Below are positions 25,008 through 36,260 of a stretch of DNA of 64,000 nt, one piece after another. The translations under genes and the position numbers were made by a program. Within the stretch, counting starts at the first letter, position 1, and each line of letters begins with the position of its first letter. Under the pieces are notes generated by a model. The model was given only the letters and a program-made list of their open reading frames with translations, was not told where the DNA came from and ran no database searches. Source of the DNA: Rhynchonema sp. JSB1_4 (taxonomy: Eukaryota; Nematoda; Chromadorea; Monhysterida; Xyalidae); assembly GCA_030248065.1 (NCBI GenBank), contig JASAMV010006604.1, positions 1 through 64,000 of the forward strand. The letters are read 5' to 3'.

Positions 25008-28000
25008 TCACAGTTCATCCCCATTCGCTGTGCCCGATCGTGCACCGAACCAGTCCTGCATTTCATCGTAATGTTCGCGCATCCACTTTTCGTTCGCTCG
25101 CGAGCGTTCCAGGGAAATGTCGAATGCTTTGATTTTCCGCGTTTCTGGGTGGCGCCGACGGAATTTCTCCACCTGAAATAGCACGGGGATAAGCTTGATC
25201 AAAAGATATGTATGTGTGGGAGCTTAGCCTTGACCTTCCTGATGGCATGTATACGTGGGTAATTGTATCGCGATCGGGACCCACATTTTGTGACATTACA
25301 TAGCGGAGGCTAACGGCCGATTGGGGACTGAAACTTCATTTACTATACAGTGTAGAGAATTCGCTACAATGGGGGTTCCCAACAGAGACAATCAACTGTT
25401 GTTGCAGAAATGAAAAACTTTAAGTGTGAAACGCGCAGATGCACTTTGGATTAAAAGACACTAATGCACAATGTACCTCGGCGATTGTATGATTGTCGTT
25501 AACACGAGCGAACGCCGACTGTGTGATATATTTCATGAAACTGGGCGTCGTGTGATAGCTGAAATATATGAAAAAGGGGGGAAATTCTAAAAAGTGTAAG
25601 AGAGGGGCGTAAGTCAAGGGGAAAGCGGGAGGGTGTGAACGTGAAACATTACCTGTTATTAACGTGGAATGTTTCGCTTCACCCAGGCCTATCACACACA
25701 GCTCTCTCCCCCGCCCGCCCCCCCCCCCTCCCCCCCCCCACCCTTCTCCCCTTTGCCCCCCCCCCCCCCCCAAATATCACCAAATGTTAATAAGTTGGTG
25801 TGCGATTGCGATGTGCAATACTTTCTTGATTCTGATTTTGTACTTCAATGAGCGAACAGCGAAACCTGCAAGCGAAACACTGCCCAGCCGTTTTTTAAGT
25901 GGACAGCAGCCCACCAAGTCCACGTGCGAGCGGGGGAGTTGCTCAATAAAGTGGTGAGACGATGGGCGGCCAATTCAGAAAACATTGATGCGCATTAAGC
26001 AGCTTCTGGAAGCTACCAATGACAACCAACTCACTCGTCGTATATCCTCTGCCAGTTATTGGAGAAGAACTCCCACATGACCGTTGCCCCAATCGGGTCC
26101 CTTGAGGTGTAGACGAATATGTAGAGCACGTCCTGTTTACGCACATTGTCCGCGTACACTGTGTCGTTCAGCATCCTGTTTGGTTGGCTAGCTGAGGTTT
26201 CTACTTGTATATAGTCATGATCAAATTCAAATGAAAACACAAACACTGCGGTTGAATAGCGAACGGCAACACAAAAGCAATTGGACTGAAGGCGTGGAGA
26301 ACTATGAAGTTTTGACCAACGCAAAAATTACTCAGGTGCAGGAAAACAACTTTTACGCTGGTCGAAATTAGTTTAAAAACAATGATTGCTTTCGCTTTGG
26401 GCCAGATTACTTCGCGGATTAGCACAATGCTTAGCATATTTTAAAACATTGAGCGATATCAAACTATTGGTGATCGGATCATATCGGATGTGATCTGCCT
26501 TGGTAAATTTTTGTTTAACTAAACTTTTTTGAGTAACCTACAGTAGACAAGACACACATAGTCATATACCAATTGAGTCGCCATATTTCGGTCGTGCATG
26601 ACAGCGCCCTGAATATTCGTTGTCGTTCGACTTGATTGTCCTCAACCATCGCCCAATCCCACATTTTCTGCCAATTTGACGGCGAACCGTGACGAACGGC
26701 AGAACAGTAGACCTGACATACATAATAGATCATTCATCTATGACAGCATTAAGCTGTGTAAGCTCCTTTTGGGGTTACGCTACGCGGCTACTTGGAACAT
26801 CGTGCTGACAATGTCCTGGTGCACCGTCAGTTTCGAGAAAAGGACACGAAGCAGCAAAACTGATTAATGTCAGGCGCGGCATGTCTAGGGCAATGACGTG
26901 AGGTGCTGCCCTCACCCTACTTGTACTTGGCGACACTGCCTGCCCCGCCCGACCCCTGACCGATTTTGTGTCTGAGGCACACCAGCTCATGAATGCGTAC
27001 TCGCCCGGAGCATCGACCTGTTTTGCCAGCCTGGTGGGGCACCAAGTCATCGTCAGTGTAAGCGAAGGCACCTCATCCCAAGAAAAACATACAGAATTGT
27101 TGGTTTTGAGCATAAGCGCAAAAACGAACCGTTCTCCTGAACGCCGCCTTTATTCGATTGCATCCGCTGCTCAACAGTCTGCCCGCGCACGGCCGGGCCA
27201 CTTTCTCTTCGAATTGGTCAACCGCATATTCGTAGCAACTCGCATGACCCAAATGGCACATAGCGCCGATCACAAACTCTTCCATTCGTCTGTAGTTGAA
27301 GAAACAGGTTTGGGCTTTGTTAATTTATTTTTAAAATTCGAAATTATTCGACTTAAATTTAAAAAAACTGTGCACCATATTACTCACTCCTCCAACACGC
27401 CTGGTGCGTCCTGCTCTTTCCAGCCGAGAAAGTCGTACTTTTTCTTCAGCAGGTTCGTCAGATAACTCTGAATTAAAAATGTGCTGTTTTGAATTAGGAA
27501 AATCAGTCTCGATGACGTTTTGAGCAAAGAAGGCAGGTGGTCCGTTTTTTAGTTGGTTTTCTCTCCCGGTTGCCGTTGTGGAGGTGACAATGTGGACGTG
27601 ACCTTATGAATTGAACGTTTGGTCACATTCCGACCAGGGGAGATGTTGTTGCTGTTCGCATGCAGTTCTATGAACCAATTTTATGCACATGATGCCACAA
27701 AATTTTGATAAAATTTTTTCGTCTTCATTCTACAAATGCTCACTGAATACGGCGGTGGTTCTGTATGTGATCGCTGTGAAACAACACGCCACCCACCCTG
27801 ATATGCCCGTATGCAGGCGTGTATCTCAACAGTGTCGCAATTTCATTTAAATTCGCCATAGCTATGCGCCAAGCCAACACATTGTCTTCATACTGTAGAT
27901 ATTCTGTCATTTGGAGTGCCGTGGTGTATGGGATACGGTCGGATTTGGCCAGCACGAAGACGTCGTCCAATAGTTGACAGCGACTTTCCACTGAGAATGG

Positions 28001-31000
28001 CTGTAATACACGGTATACGGTATACATGTACAATAGGTATAGGTCCCTTTGATGAATTCTCATCTAAACAGCCTGGATTGAGTTCGAACTTCGAAATTGA
28101 ATACTTCATTTTTTAAAGAGTAGAACAAATATTATAGCTACAGAAGCCTCATGATGGTGCTCATTTTTGGCTTTGGTTATTTTTGCCACACCCTCACGCG
28201 CAGTTTAGAAACGCGTGTTACACCTGTAGTGGTTGGAACGAACTTCAGAAACCAAAAAATATGAAATAATTTCCAACCGGAAAATTCGTCTTCAACGCAG
28301 CTGACAGGAGATCATAGTTTTTCTGATCGTACATGATGCGATAGTAGGCGCGCGCATCCGGGTTGACGATCACCCACGAATCGGCCTCGAGGTTCGTCAG
28401 CGTGTGTTTCGGTGCTGCAAAAAATTGTAAACATGTTTTTCTCGCGACGATGTCACACTGATTTCCTTTTTCCGCACCGCATCCTACTTTTCACCAATAA
28501 CTAAAAAGCAGCATCTGCAAGCAAACGGCTTGTGCACCGTGTCCTGTTCGGTTGCGGCTCGTTTCGGTCGATTTTCACAGACCATCGGTGCACCAGGTCA
28601 TCATCAGTTGGAATATGCACCAGATGACCAGGATGTTGCACCAAAAAAGACCACCATTGCGACCTATAGGTCTCAGAATGGGGAAGCCCATCTGGTGCTT
28701 CCGCACTGACGATGACCCGGTACATCGCCCGACTGTGGAAACAGCACACTGAAATGGTTGTGTGCGATGATGTTTCACAGACGGCACGTATAACAACGTA
28801 CGATCGTCCGGTGTAAGCCATGCGAATCGTCGCTCGTCGGGAAACGTAGCCACTCGATACCAGATCGGGATGTACCATTCGTAACTGCAAAGTCGTGCCG
28901 ACGTTTGGTGACTCTTGCGTCACAGGACACTGGGCTATAGCAACTTTGAAGGCAAGTCCATCGGCATGGTCAGGTGCATTTTGGCTTGGTGTTTTGCGAT
29001 AGGGTTCGAGCACCAATTTCAACCAAGGTAAAAGTTGTTCCCCTGCATTAAAATGAACTGTTACGCTAGTATTATAGAAATTAGGGCGCTAACCCTATCG
29101 CAAAAACCAGCTCAGCTACAATTTGCCAGTGCCCAGCCAATGGACTTGCCTTGATACGGCCCTATAACTTGCAGTCATTGTTAGCTGAAACGAAAGGTGT
29201 TTGACGGCATCAAACCAACCCACCCATATTCGGGATCCCGATATCTTTCGTCCTCTTGCGCATCGGGATCGAGTTTGAATCGCTCTTGCGTCACGGTGAC
29301 CAGATTGCCCACTTTGCGTTCCACTGTCAGAATGGGGAAGCCCATTTGCACCGTCCAACTTCGGGCAAACTCGGTCACGTTCAACATGTCGCCGTCCCAA
29401 CCCGGGTGTTTCGCTTCTCCTTCGGCCATCTAGAGAATGTCAGAAAAGGAAGTGGGACACCCCCATTCAGTCCCGTCCCCGCACTTAGCATTAGGGAAGT
29501 AAGTAAACTCACATAGCTGAGTGCGTCCCAGAGTTCCGTGTTGTTCGCATTACTGTACTTGTATTTCTTGAGATAATACTAAAAATAAAATGGGGAAGTC
29601 GATATTTTCAAGTGTGGAACATTTTGGAAAACGTTCGACATTGTGGGCACGCCTCACCTGCAACCCTTTGGTGAACGTCTCCTTGCCCAGAACGTACTCG
29701 ATCATTCGAATAACGGACGCGCCCTGAAAAATCAGGCAATTTTTGAAACATAATATTAATAGATAATGCTAAGTACAATACCTTTGAGTAACTGATGCTG
29801 TCAAATACATCCTCGATCTCTCGCACGTATTGTATTGGAACGTACAATGGGTGTGACGTGACCAATTGGTCCAGGTCCATTGACCCCAATACTTCCGAGG
29901 GCGCAAACTGCTGATACTGAAAAAAGCATCGGGGTTATCGAATGGAACCTGAAAGAACGTTATTGAATCTGAGGACCCAGGTATACGTCCAGGTGTGACG
30001 AGATATCGGTATAATCTAAAATATGCATGCGATAATATGAAGTTCCGATTTGGGCCAACAAAGTGAATGCACACGCTCGTCCAAAACAGCAAAGTTCCGA
30101 ATCAGTCTAATATGCTTGATGCGTCATTCTGGTTCATTCATCGGACAGAGGTTTCAAGAGGCCACACTGCCGAACAACTGGCAAGCTGATGTTTCACAAT
30201 TCCAATCGCACGCACCAAATGATAAGTCGGTTCGGCATGATGTGTGCCGATGAACTCAACGAACGTGGCGAAACCCTCGTTCAACCACAGATCGTCCCAC
30301 CAGCGAAGTGTGACCAGATTACCGAACCACTGCAATAATAAAATTAAAGGCATACTTATACTTATGTAATCCTCCATACGCCCTGCAGTCCCCAGATGCC
30401 TAGCCCTCTCACGGGTGGAAACTGGGTGAACACAAACGACAGCGTTTCGGGATTGAACACGGAACAAGAAGAACACCGTTGGGGAACATAAGGTTTTTGA
30501 TCTGTCTACAGACACAGACGAGTAAACGTCGGTTTATAAATGTTTGGTGTTACAAAAAGGTTAATGTTGGATGTGAATAATGTGAACCACGCGAAACATC
30601 AAAACAAGCCAGCCCGCCAGCTGCCGCTGATGTTTTAGGCCGAATTGACAACGCATGCGGGTTTCCGCGTTTGCGCGTCAACGTGACTATACTTCAACAC
30701 CACACGGTGACGCGCAAACGTGCAAGCACCGTCAAGCCCGCCTGACCGACTAACCATATGCGCAAGTTCATGCGCAATCACTTGTGCGACAATTTGTTTA
30801 TCGAACAACGTGTAGACGGATGGGTCATACAACAGGTACTTCTCTCTGTACGTGATCAGACCCCAGTTCTCCATGGCGCCCGCTTCGAAGTCAGGCAGAG
30901 CGATCATATCTGCATGCAAGTAAGTTTTCAGCTTTTTTTACTGTATTTGGTAATCCGGTTTGGTTGGAACGCAAATTTTGACCAGCGTAAAACTTTTTCA

Positions 31001-34000
31001 GCTATTTTTCGGCTGATCGAAAGAAGTGCTGCAAACCATGGTCAAATCAACGAACGAACATGAAGGTTCGTATGAAGGTTGTAAGGATGGTGTTTCACCC
31101 CCAACAAACATACCGCATTTCTCCAGCGGGAACTTGGTGCCAAAATACTGTTCATAATGGCTGAGTATACGTGGTCCTGCGTCGATGGCATACTGCGTCT
31201 GGTCCTTGACCTCCCGTCGCGCGTACACACGAAACTTAAAAACGAAACGTTATTTTTATGGAGTGCAAAACTTAGCTTCCTATTTAACAAATAACAAAAT
31301 GACAAAATTTTAACAAAATACAATTATACTTACTCGGACTCCATTGACGATTTTCTCCGAGTAATCAAAGTCACACACAACTATTGCCAGCAGATAAGAG
31401 GACATTCGAGGAGACTCTTTGTAATCCGTTAACATCCAGTTGCCTCTGGAAAGGGTGTTCTTTCGGGTAATACTGTTTGTTCTCCAAGGCTGATCTCCGA
31501 ATAAATAAATTTAAAAATTCATAAGATTAGACGGATCTTTTCCCGCCACGCACCCAATGGCGTAGCTGGCATTCTCCATGGCATTCGACAGTGCTACCGT
31601 ACCCACCGGATGGATTACGGTAACGGTGAACGTTGCCTTCATCTGTGGCTCATCGAAGCAAGGCAGCGCACGACGCGCGTCCGTCGGCTGCATTTGACTC
31701 GTCACTAGGTACCTGGATGAAAGGGGCCAGACTGGAATCAGGTTTACGCCTGAACGCCTAAATGTTCGTGGAAAAACAAATCCACACAGAAAAATCATTT
31801 ATAGTCCAGCTCATGAGACGACCGTTTTTTTTTAAAGCTTGCTTGGCCAGATTCAAAAATGCTCCGGTTACACGGTTTCGAAAAGCAAAAGAAAGAGATT
31901 GGGCTGACAGAGATGATGACAAGTTCCAGCTGGCTGACCTCAATTTGTTGCGTGCTTAGGCTGTGAGCAGATAAACGCGGAATGGCAGATTTCTGCATTC
32001 CGCATTCCGCGTTTATCTGCTCACCTTTGTGGAATTTTGAATTTCTGCAAGTAAATTTATGCTTTTGGTCAAACATCTCAGTTGCTGTTTGCGTTAACAT
32101 GCAACATTTGAGGTCAGCACGCTGGAAGTTGTCATCGTCACCCAAGCGCGCACCATTCCGCAAAAGTGAGCAGATAAACGCGGAATGCGGAACGCAGAAA
32201 TCTGCCATTCCGCGTTTATCTGCTCACCAATTTCCGCATTCCGCGTTTATCTGCTCACAGCCTTGGCACGCAACGTCGTTCAACACACAAATGTTTTGGG
32301 AGTGAAAAGGGAATTTACGCACCGAGGTGGAGAGCGTGTTTTTACTAAATGCGTGCGTTTCTCTTTCTTTTGTTTCCTAAATACGTGGAACCGGAACATT
32401 GTTGGATCCGCACAAGCCAACTTCAAGAAAAGCGTCTCATGAGCTCGTGGTTGGACTATACATGAGTTTGTGCCGCATGTTATTGCATTTTCACTTCGAA
32501 AGTGGTTTCAGAGACTGCCGGTGCACCAGGCCATCGTTAGTACAAGAAACAGCAGCAAAAAAGCAAAAAAAGCGTTTGTTTTCAAGAATAAAGCTAACTG
32601 ATATGTACTGTGGTCAACACAGGTCGGCAAGCAAAAGCCGTATAGTCCATTCATCAGCTCATGACACTTTTTGTCACCTGAAAGGCTTGACAGGAACCAG
32701 AGCTGTTCCGGTTCCGGATGGCTTACGAAAAAGAAAAAAAAAGAAATCGGTTTTTAGTTCATTTTCGTGCGCCGTTTTCTCTGACATTGCCTTGCGGAGG
32801 AACAGTTTTTCGCAACGGAATCTGAACATCACAACCAAAAGTGCCATGAGCTGATGGACGGACTATAACTGAAGCAGCTCTGAGTGAGCAAGCGTGAGAA
32901 ACAACAACAACGGCATTCGGCGGCAGTTGACGAGTTTAATACAAGCCAAAAGACACAAACCTAGTGGATCCGTCCGGTGCCTTGTAGCTGCTCCTGTAGA
33001 GTCCCTTCAATTCATTGGTGTTTATCGGTGCCGTGTATTTCATATAAATGGTGTAGTTGTTGTCCTTCGTCAGGCTGCCGTTCAGCACGAAATGGACAAA
33101 TTCTGTAAATGTGTGCTTGGAATCTAATATTTTTTTTGGTTTTTGATGACACGATAAGACACTTTAGAAGAGCGAGGTTGGCAGAGAGATTCTGGTTTTT
33201 TTACCGACGAAGAATTTTTACCTTTTCGATCAATCTTCAATCGAAAGTTTCATCACATCCCTTCCGATCCCAACCAACTACAGTAACCCACCAAACTCGT
33301 CTGCTGATCCTACCCATTACATCACTAATTTACCAAGTTCCAATCAAGAAGAGACTAAACTCATCGCAAACAATCCTTGAATAACTATGGATGTTCGCCT
33401 TTTCATCCACCGGACCAAAAGAAACAACAGCACCATGGCAAGATGTACAGTAAGCAGTACAGCTGGACACAACCGTGTTGGCCTCTCGAGCAACCTTGGT
33501 CGCCCAGAACTTTGAAGCTTCGAGGCAACTTGGAGTGGAGTGATGGGAGCTCAAGATCGAACATAATAGATCGCCCAAAGGACCAAGATCTACTGGGGTC
33601 GACTCGATCTGGCGCTTAGTGAAATTGAGTGATATTAATTTACTTTCTTTTGCCTAGCCCAGATTTGTTAGTCGTTCGGTGATACTGTGATTATCTCAGT
33701 GATCCCGTTTGATGATTTATTCTAATTAAAACGCCCAGAATGAAAAAAAAAAAAAGAGCGAGGTTATCAGCTCGTTATGTGTGGAGACACCGAAACGTTT
33801 TTTTGCTTTATTTTTTGTTTTGGGGTTTTATGATGATGAGGATGGGAAGTTGTCATCTCCTCTCATAAATTATTATGACATGATTTATCAAATTGTGAAA
33901 AAAAATGTTCGTCATTCTTCCCTTATTTAATCTTTTCGCAACTTTGAAACACTGAAGTTCCCTGTCAGTCGCGGACTAGCTCACCCACAATTGTTCGAAT

Positions 34001-36260
34001 TTTTGGTGCACTTTTTTCAAAAACAATCCCACAAAGTACCTTTCTCATTGTCCATCACCATTTCCACCAGGTAGAAGTAGTCCAACATGACATCATCCGA
34101 ATGCCAAATCTCAAACGAATCCTCTGTGATGTTGAGCTCATTCTGATTCAACGTAATCATATCAGTCGGCTCGAGACAGTGAAATTCTATGTATACTTCG
34201 CCTGCAATTGATGAGATTTGGTTGGTTCGGTTTTCACGGGCCACCCTGTGGTGGTGCACAAGGTCATCGTCAGTGTCAGAGAATCTAGAGCAGGGGATTG
34301 GGGATTAGGAATAGGGATTTGTGACCAACATTTTACACAAACAGAGCACCCGGACTCCAGCACGAAAATGTGTTTGATAAGCTCGTTAAAACATTTGTGG
34401 AAATCATCCACTAATATTGTCAAATATTATCAGTTTTCATGATCTGTACTTATAGCACTCTTCAGCCGGTGTACACCCAAAATTGATAATGGCCACAACA
34501 TCCCACCCGCCAAACCGACCATCTATGGTGAAATTCTTCTCCTCATCATACCACAATCGTCCGTATGGTGTGTACGTCTGCAGCGACCAATTGTAACGCG
34601 TTGGACTGAGATTCGTTGGCAGCCGTAGACTCGACGCTTCCAGTTCAATTTCGCCGTCGTCAGAAGCGGATGACTCTTGGTCTTCGTAATCCTGAATTTG
34701 AAAGGTTGGGGTCATAGCATGCCGTTGAAACAATGGGCAAGCTGATATACAGTTGGGCTGGTTTCAACATTTCGCATGCCCAATCCCGATGAAGATCAGG
34801 GTCGGCAAGTGTGACCTATAGTGTGTCCAGCTTAAGGCCTAGGGGACGTTTCACGGCCCGAATGCCAAAGAGGCGATAAGGTGAGATGAGATTGAACCAT
34901 TGATAATACAGATGGTACTGTGGTACTGTGGCTTATGCATTATTACCTAATTTGACGACTTTGATTTGAAGACAGTACTGTTAGCCGTGATGGAAATGTT
35001 TACGTGCTGTACGTATTGGTGTATGCCTGTGAAGGTTTCAATTCGAGAACGAGAATGGTTTACCTTTTGGCCTCAAATCGGGGCCTGAGCGGTAGCGTAT
35101 GTCCCATAAATGGTTGCCCGGTGAGTGCCGGCAGCAAAAATTTTGTAAAAAACAATGTTTGAAACGAAAATAAGCCGAAATCTAACCTCAAAATCGCATT
35201 TCTTCTGTTCGACCGGCTGTTGGAGTTGAAAATGTGATTTTGTGATCAGATAGACACCGATGACTGCGGCCAGCAATAGAAGCACGACCAGGATAAGCAC
35301 AACGATAAGCACCTGTGCGATCAAAGAACGTAAAATTTACGGTCTGCTGTCTGAAAACTGTTGCACAATTGCGATAATTATCGGAGTGTGAAAAAATGAT
35401 GTTGAAGGGCTTTACAACATTCGGGCACACGATTTGTCAATTGATTGCATGTACTTTCGATGTGCTTTCATTGACGGTGCACCAGGTCATCGTCAGTGCA
35501 AATGCCACGCGGCGGTTGTACCGATGGCATGAAACATCACTCTGTGCGCGAGCACACAAAGGGTGGTATTTTCGAAACGGTGTAAAGGTCAGTTGGGTGT
35601 AAAGGTCGGTGGAAAGCTCGGTCGACAGCCCAGTGTGATAGCCCTCGGTGTAAACTTGAAACATTCCACGTTAATAACAGGCAATGTTTCACGTTTACAC
35701 CGAGCTACGCCGACCGAGCTTTTCGACTGAACTTTACGCCGACCCTTACGCCCACCTGACCTTTACACCGTTTCGAAAATTCCACCCAAAGCGCCGTCCA
35801 GGGTTAAATCCATGGAAAGAGCAGACAAGAGTGAAAAGTACATTACGTACCCGTGTCAATGAATTTGAATATTTCTTATTTGGTGGATCATCGGCGACCA
35901 TCCGTGAGCTGCGTCGCTTGTTCGGTTTCGGATCCGTTGACTGTTTGCCATCAGTTTTCGAATTGCCGCCCCTAACGACCACGGTGGTTGGCCCGGGGAC
36001 GTCAGTAGTCGTTGGTTTGCCATTCACTGATGTTTCATTATTCGTACTGTTTCGGTGTTTCTTATTGTCCGCCGAACCAGAATTGTTATTATTCGATCCG
36101 GGAAATGAATTTCGGTTGTTCGGCTGTGATCGATTGGTGTTTGAGTTGAATACAGGATTGTTCATAGATGAACCACGTTCGAAGTCATAGTAGGCGGGCG
36201 GCTGACGTTGACGGGGTTTCATTGGATTTGTACGATCTTCGGTGAACCCACCGGATGTGC
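25008..36260 (-). CDS. M1 zinc aminopeptidase, copy 3 (intact, with long cytoplasmic tail)
   Basis: Exons in unbroken phase: 35851-36260, 35187-35312, 34520-34691, 34040-34201, 32961-33102, 31550-31712, 31334-31489, 31114-31234, 30755-30909, 30216-30329, 29782-29916, 29658-29723, 29513-29578, 29224-29429, 28802-28884, 28278-28414, 27797-28000, 27388-27467, 27130-27289, 26570-26712, 26035-26175, 25477-25558, 25008-25172 (stop TGA). From the Met at 36222 this gives about 1116 residues. Order: a 124-residue Asn/Ser/Thr-rich cytoplasmic part; anchor [21 protein letters not shown]; barrel with [11 protein letters not shown]; catalytic domain with [19 protein letters not shown] and DSISYSKGASVIRM; ERAP1-like C-terminus ending [10 protein letters not shown]. 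An acceptor (CTTACAG|GC) at the first listed exon suggests a further 5' exon not located. All catalytic residues are present, so an active type II ectopeptidase is expected. Introns have grown by repeat insertion. Confidence 0.9.
26801..26840. repeat. Dispersed ~40-bp imperfect palindrome
   Basis: Contains TGACAATGTCCTGGTGCACC then GTCAGTTTCGA; it lies in an intron of aminopeptidase copy 3, in the opposite orientation to most copies. Confidence 0.6.
27025..27066. repeat. Dispersed ~40-bp imperfect palindrome
   Basis: Contains GGCACCAAGTCATCGTCAGT; it lies in an intron of aminopeptidase copy 3. Confidence 0.65.
28572..28613. repeat. Dispersed ~40-bp imperfect palindrome
   Basis: Begins TTTTCACAGAC and contains GGTGCACCAGGTCATCATC; it lies in an intron of aminopeptidase copy 3, about 90 bp from a second, inverted copy. 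Confidence 0.7.
28701..28740. repeat. Dispersed ~40-bp imperfect palindrome, inverted
   Basis: Contains CGCACTGACGATGACCCGG and ends CGACTGTGGAA, the inverse orientation of the copy at 28572. Confidence 0.65.
28922..29166. repeat. ~245-bp foldback, GGCAAGTCCATTGGC family
   Basis: The left end has AACTTTGAAGGCAAGTCCAT, and the right end has the inverse (GCCAATGGACTTGCCTTGAT). A relative lies at 49331-49546. It sits in an intron of aminopeptidase copy 3. No clean target duplication is read. Confidence 0.6.
30638..30742. mobile_element. 105-bp MITE, GGCCGAATT family
   Basis: Starts GGCCGAATTGACAACGCATG and ends in a partly inverted copy (GACGCGCAAACG, then GTCAAGCCCGCC). TTA precedes it and TGA follows. 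The same element, more complete, lies at 48932-49028. It is in an intron of aminopeptidase copy 3. Confidence 0.7.
31798..32462. mobile_element. ~665-bp nested foldback with GAGCAGATAAACGCGGAAT core
   Basis: The outer arms are inverted: TTATAGTCCAGCTCATGAGAC at the left against GTCTCATGAGCTCGTGG then TTGGACTATA at the right, with GAAAGAGA/TCTCTTTC inside. The inner part carries six GAGCAGATAAACGCGGAAT or inverse units around 31961-32260, able to form several hairpins. It lies in an intron of aminopeptidase copy 3. Confidence 0.75.
32503..32545. repeat. Dispersed ~40-bp imperfect palindrome
   Basis: Contains GGTGCACCAGGCCATCGTTAG; it lies between two related foldback elements in an intron of aminopeptidase copy 3. 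Confidence 0.65.
32636..32868. mobile_element. ~230-bp foldback related to the element at 31798
   Basis: The left arm TATAGTCCATTCATCAGCTC, followed by ATGACACTTTT, is mirrored by AAAAGTGCCATGAGCTGATG and GGACTATA at the right. It shares the GGACTATA and CTCATGA end sequences with the 31798 element. Confidence 0.65.
34230..34282. repeat. Dispersed ~40-bp imperfect palindrome, with small insertion
   Basis: Begins TTTTCACGGGCC and contains GGTGCACAAGGTCATCGTCAG; intron of aminopeptidase copy 3. Confidence 0.65.
35465..35505. repeat. Dispersed ~40-bp imperfect palindrome
   Basis: Contains GGTGCACCAGGTCATCGTC, the cleanest copy of the core; intron of aminopeptidase copy 3. Confidence 0.7.
35561..35787. 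mobile_element. 227-bp MITE, GGGTGGAATTTTCG family, target duplication AAA
   Basis: Starts GGGTGGTATTTTCGAAACGG and ends with the inverse CCGTTTCGAAAATTCCACCC. AAA lies on both sides (35558-35560, 35788-35790). The centre has a GAAACATTCC/GGCAATGTTTC hairpin. It is inserted in the intron between the cytoplasmic-tail and anchor exons of aminopeptidase copy 3. Confidence 0.9.
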
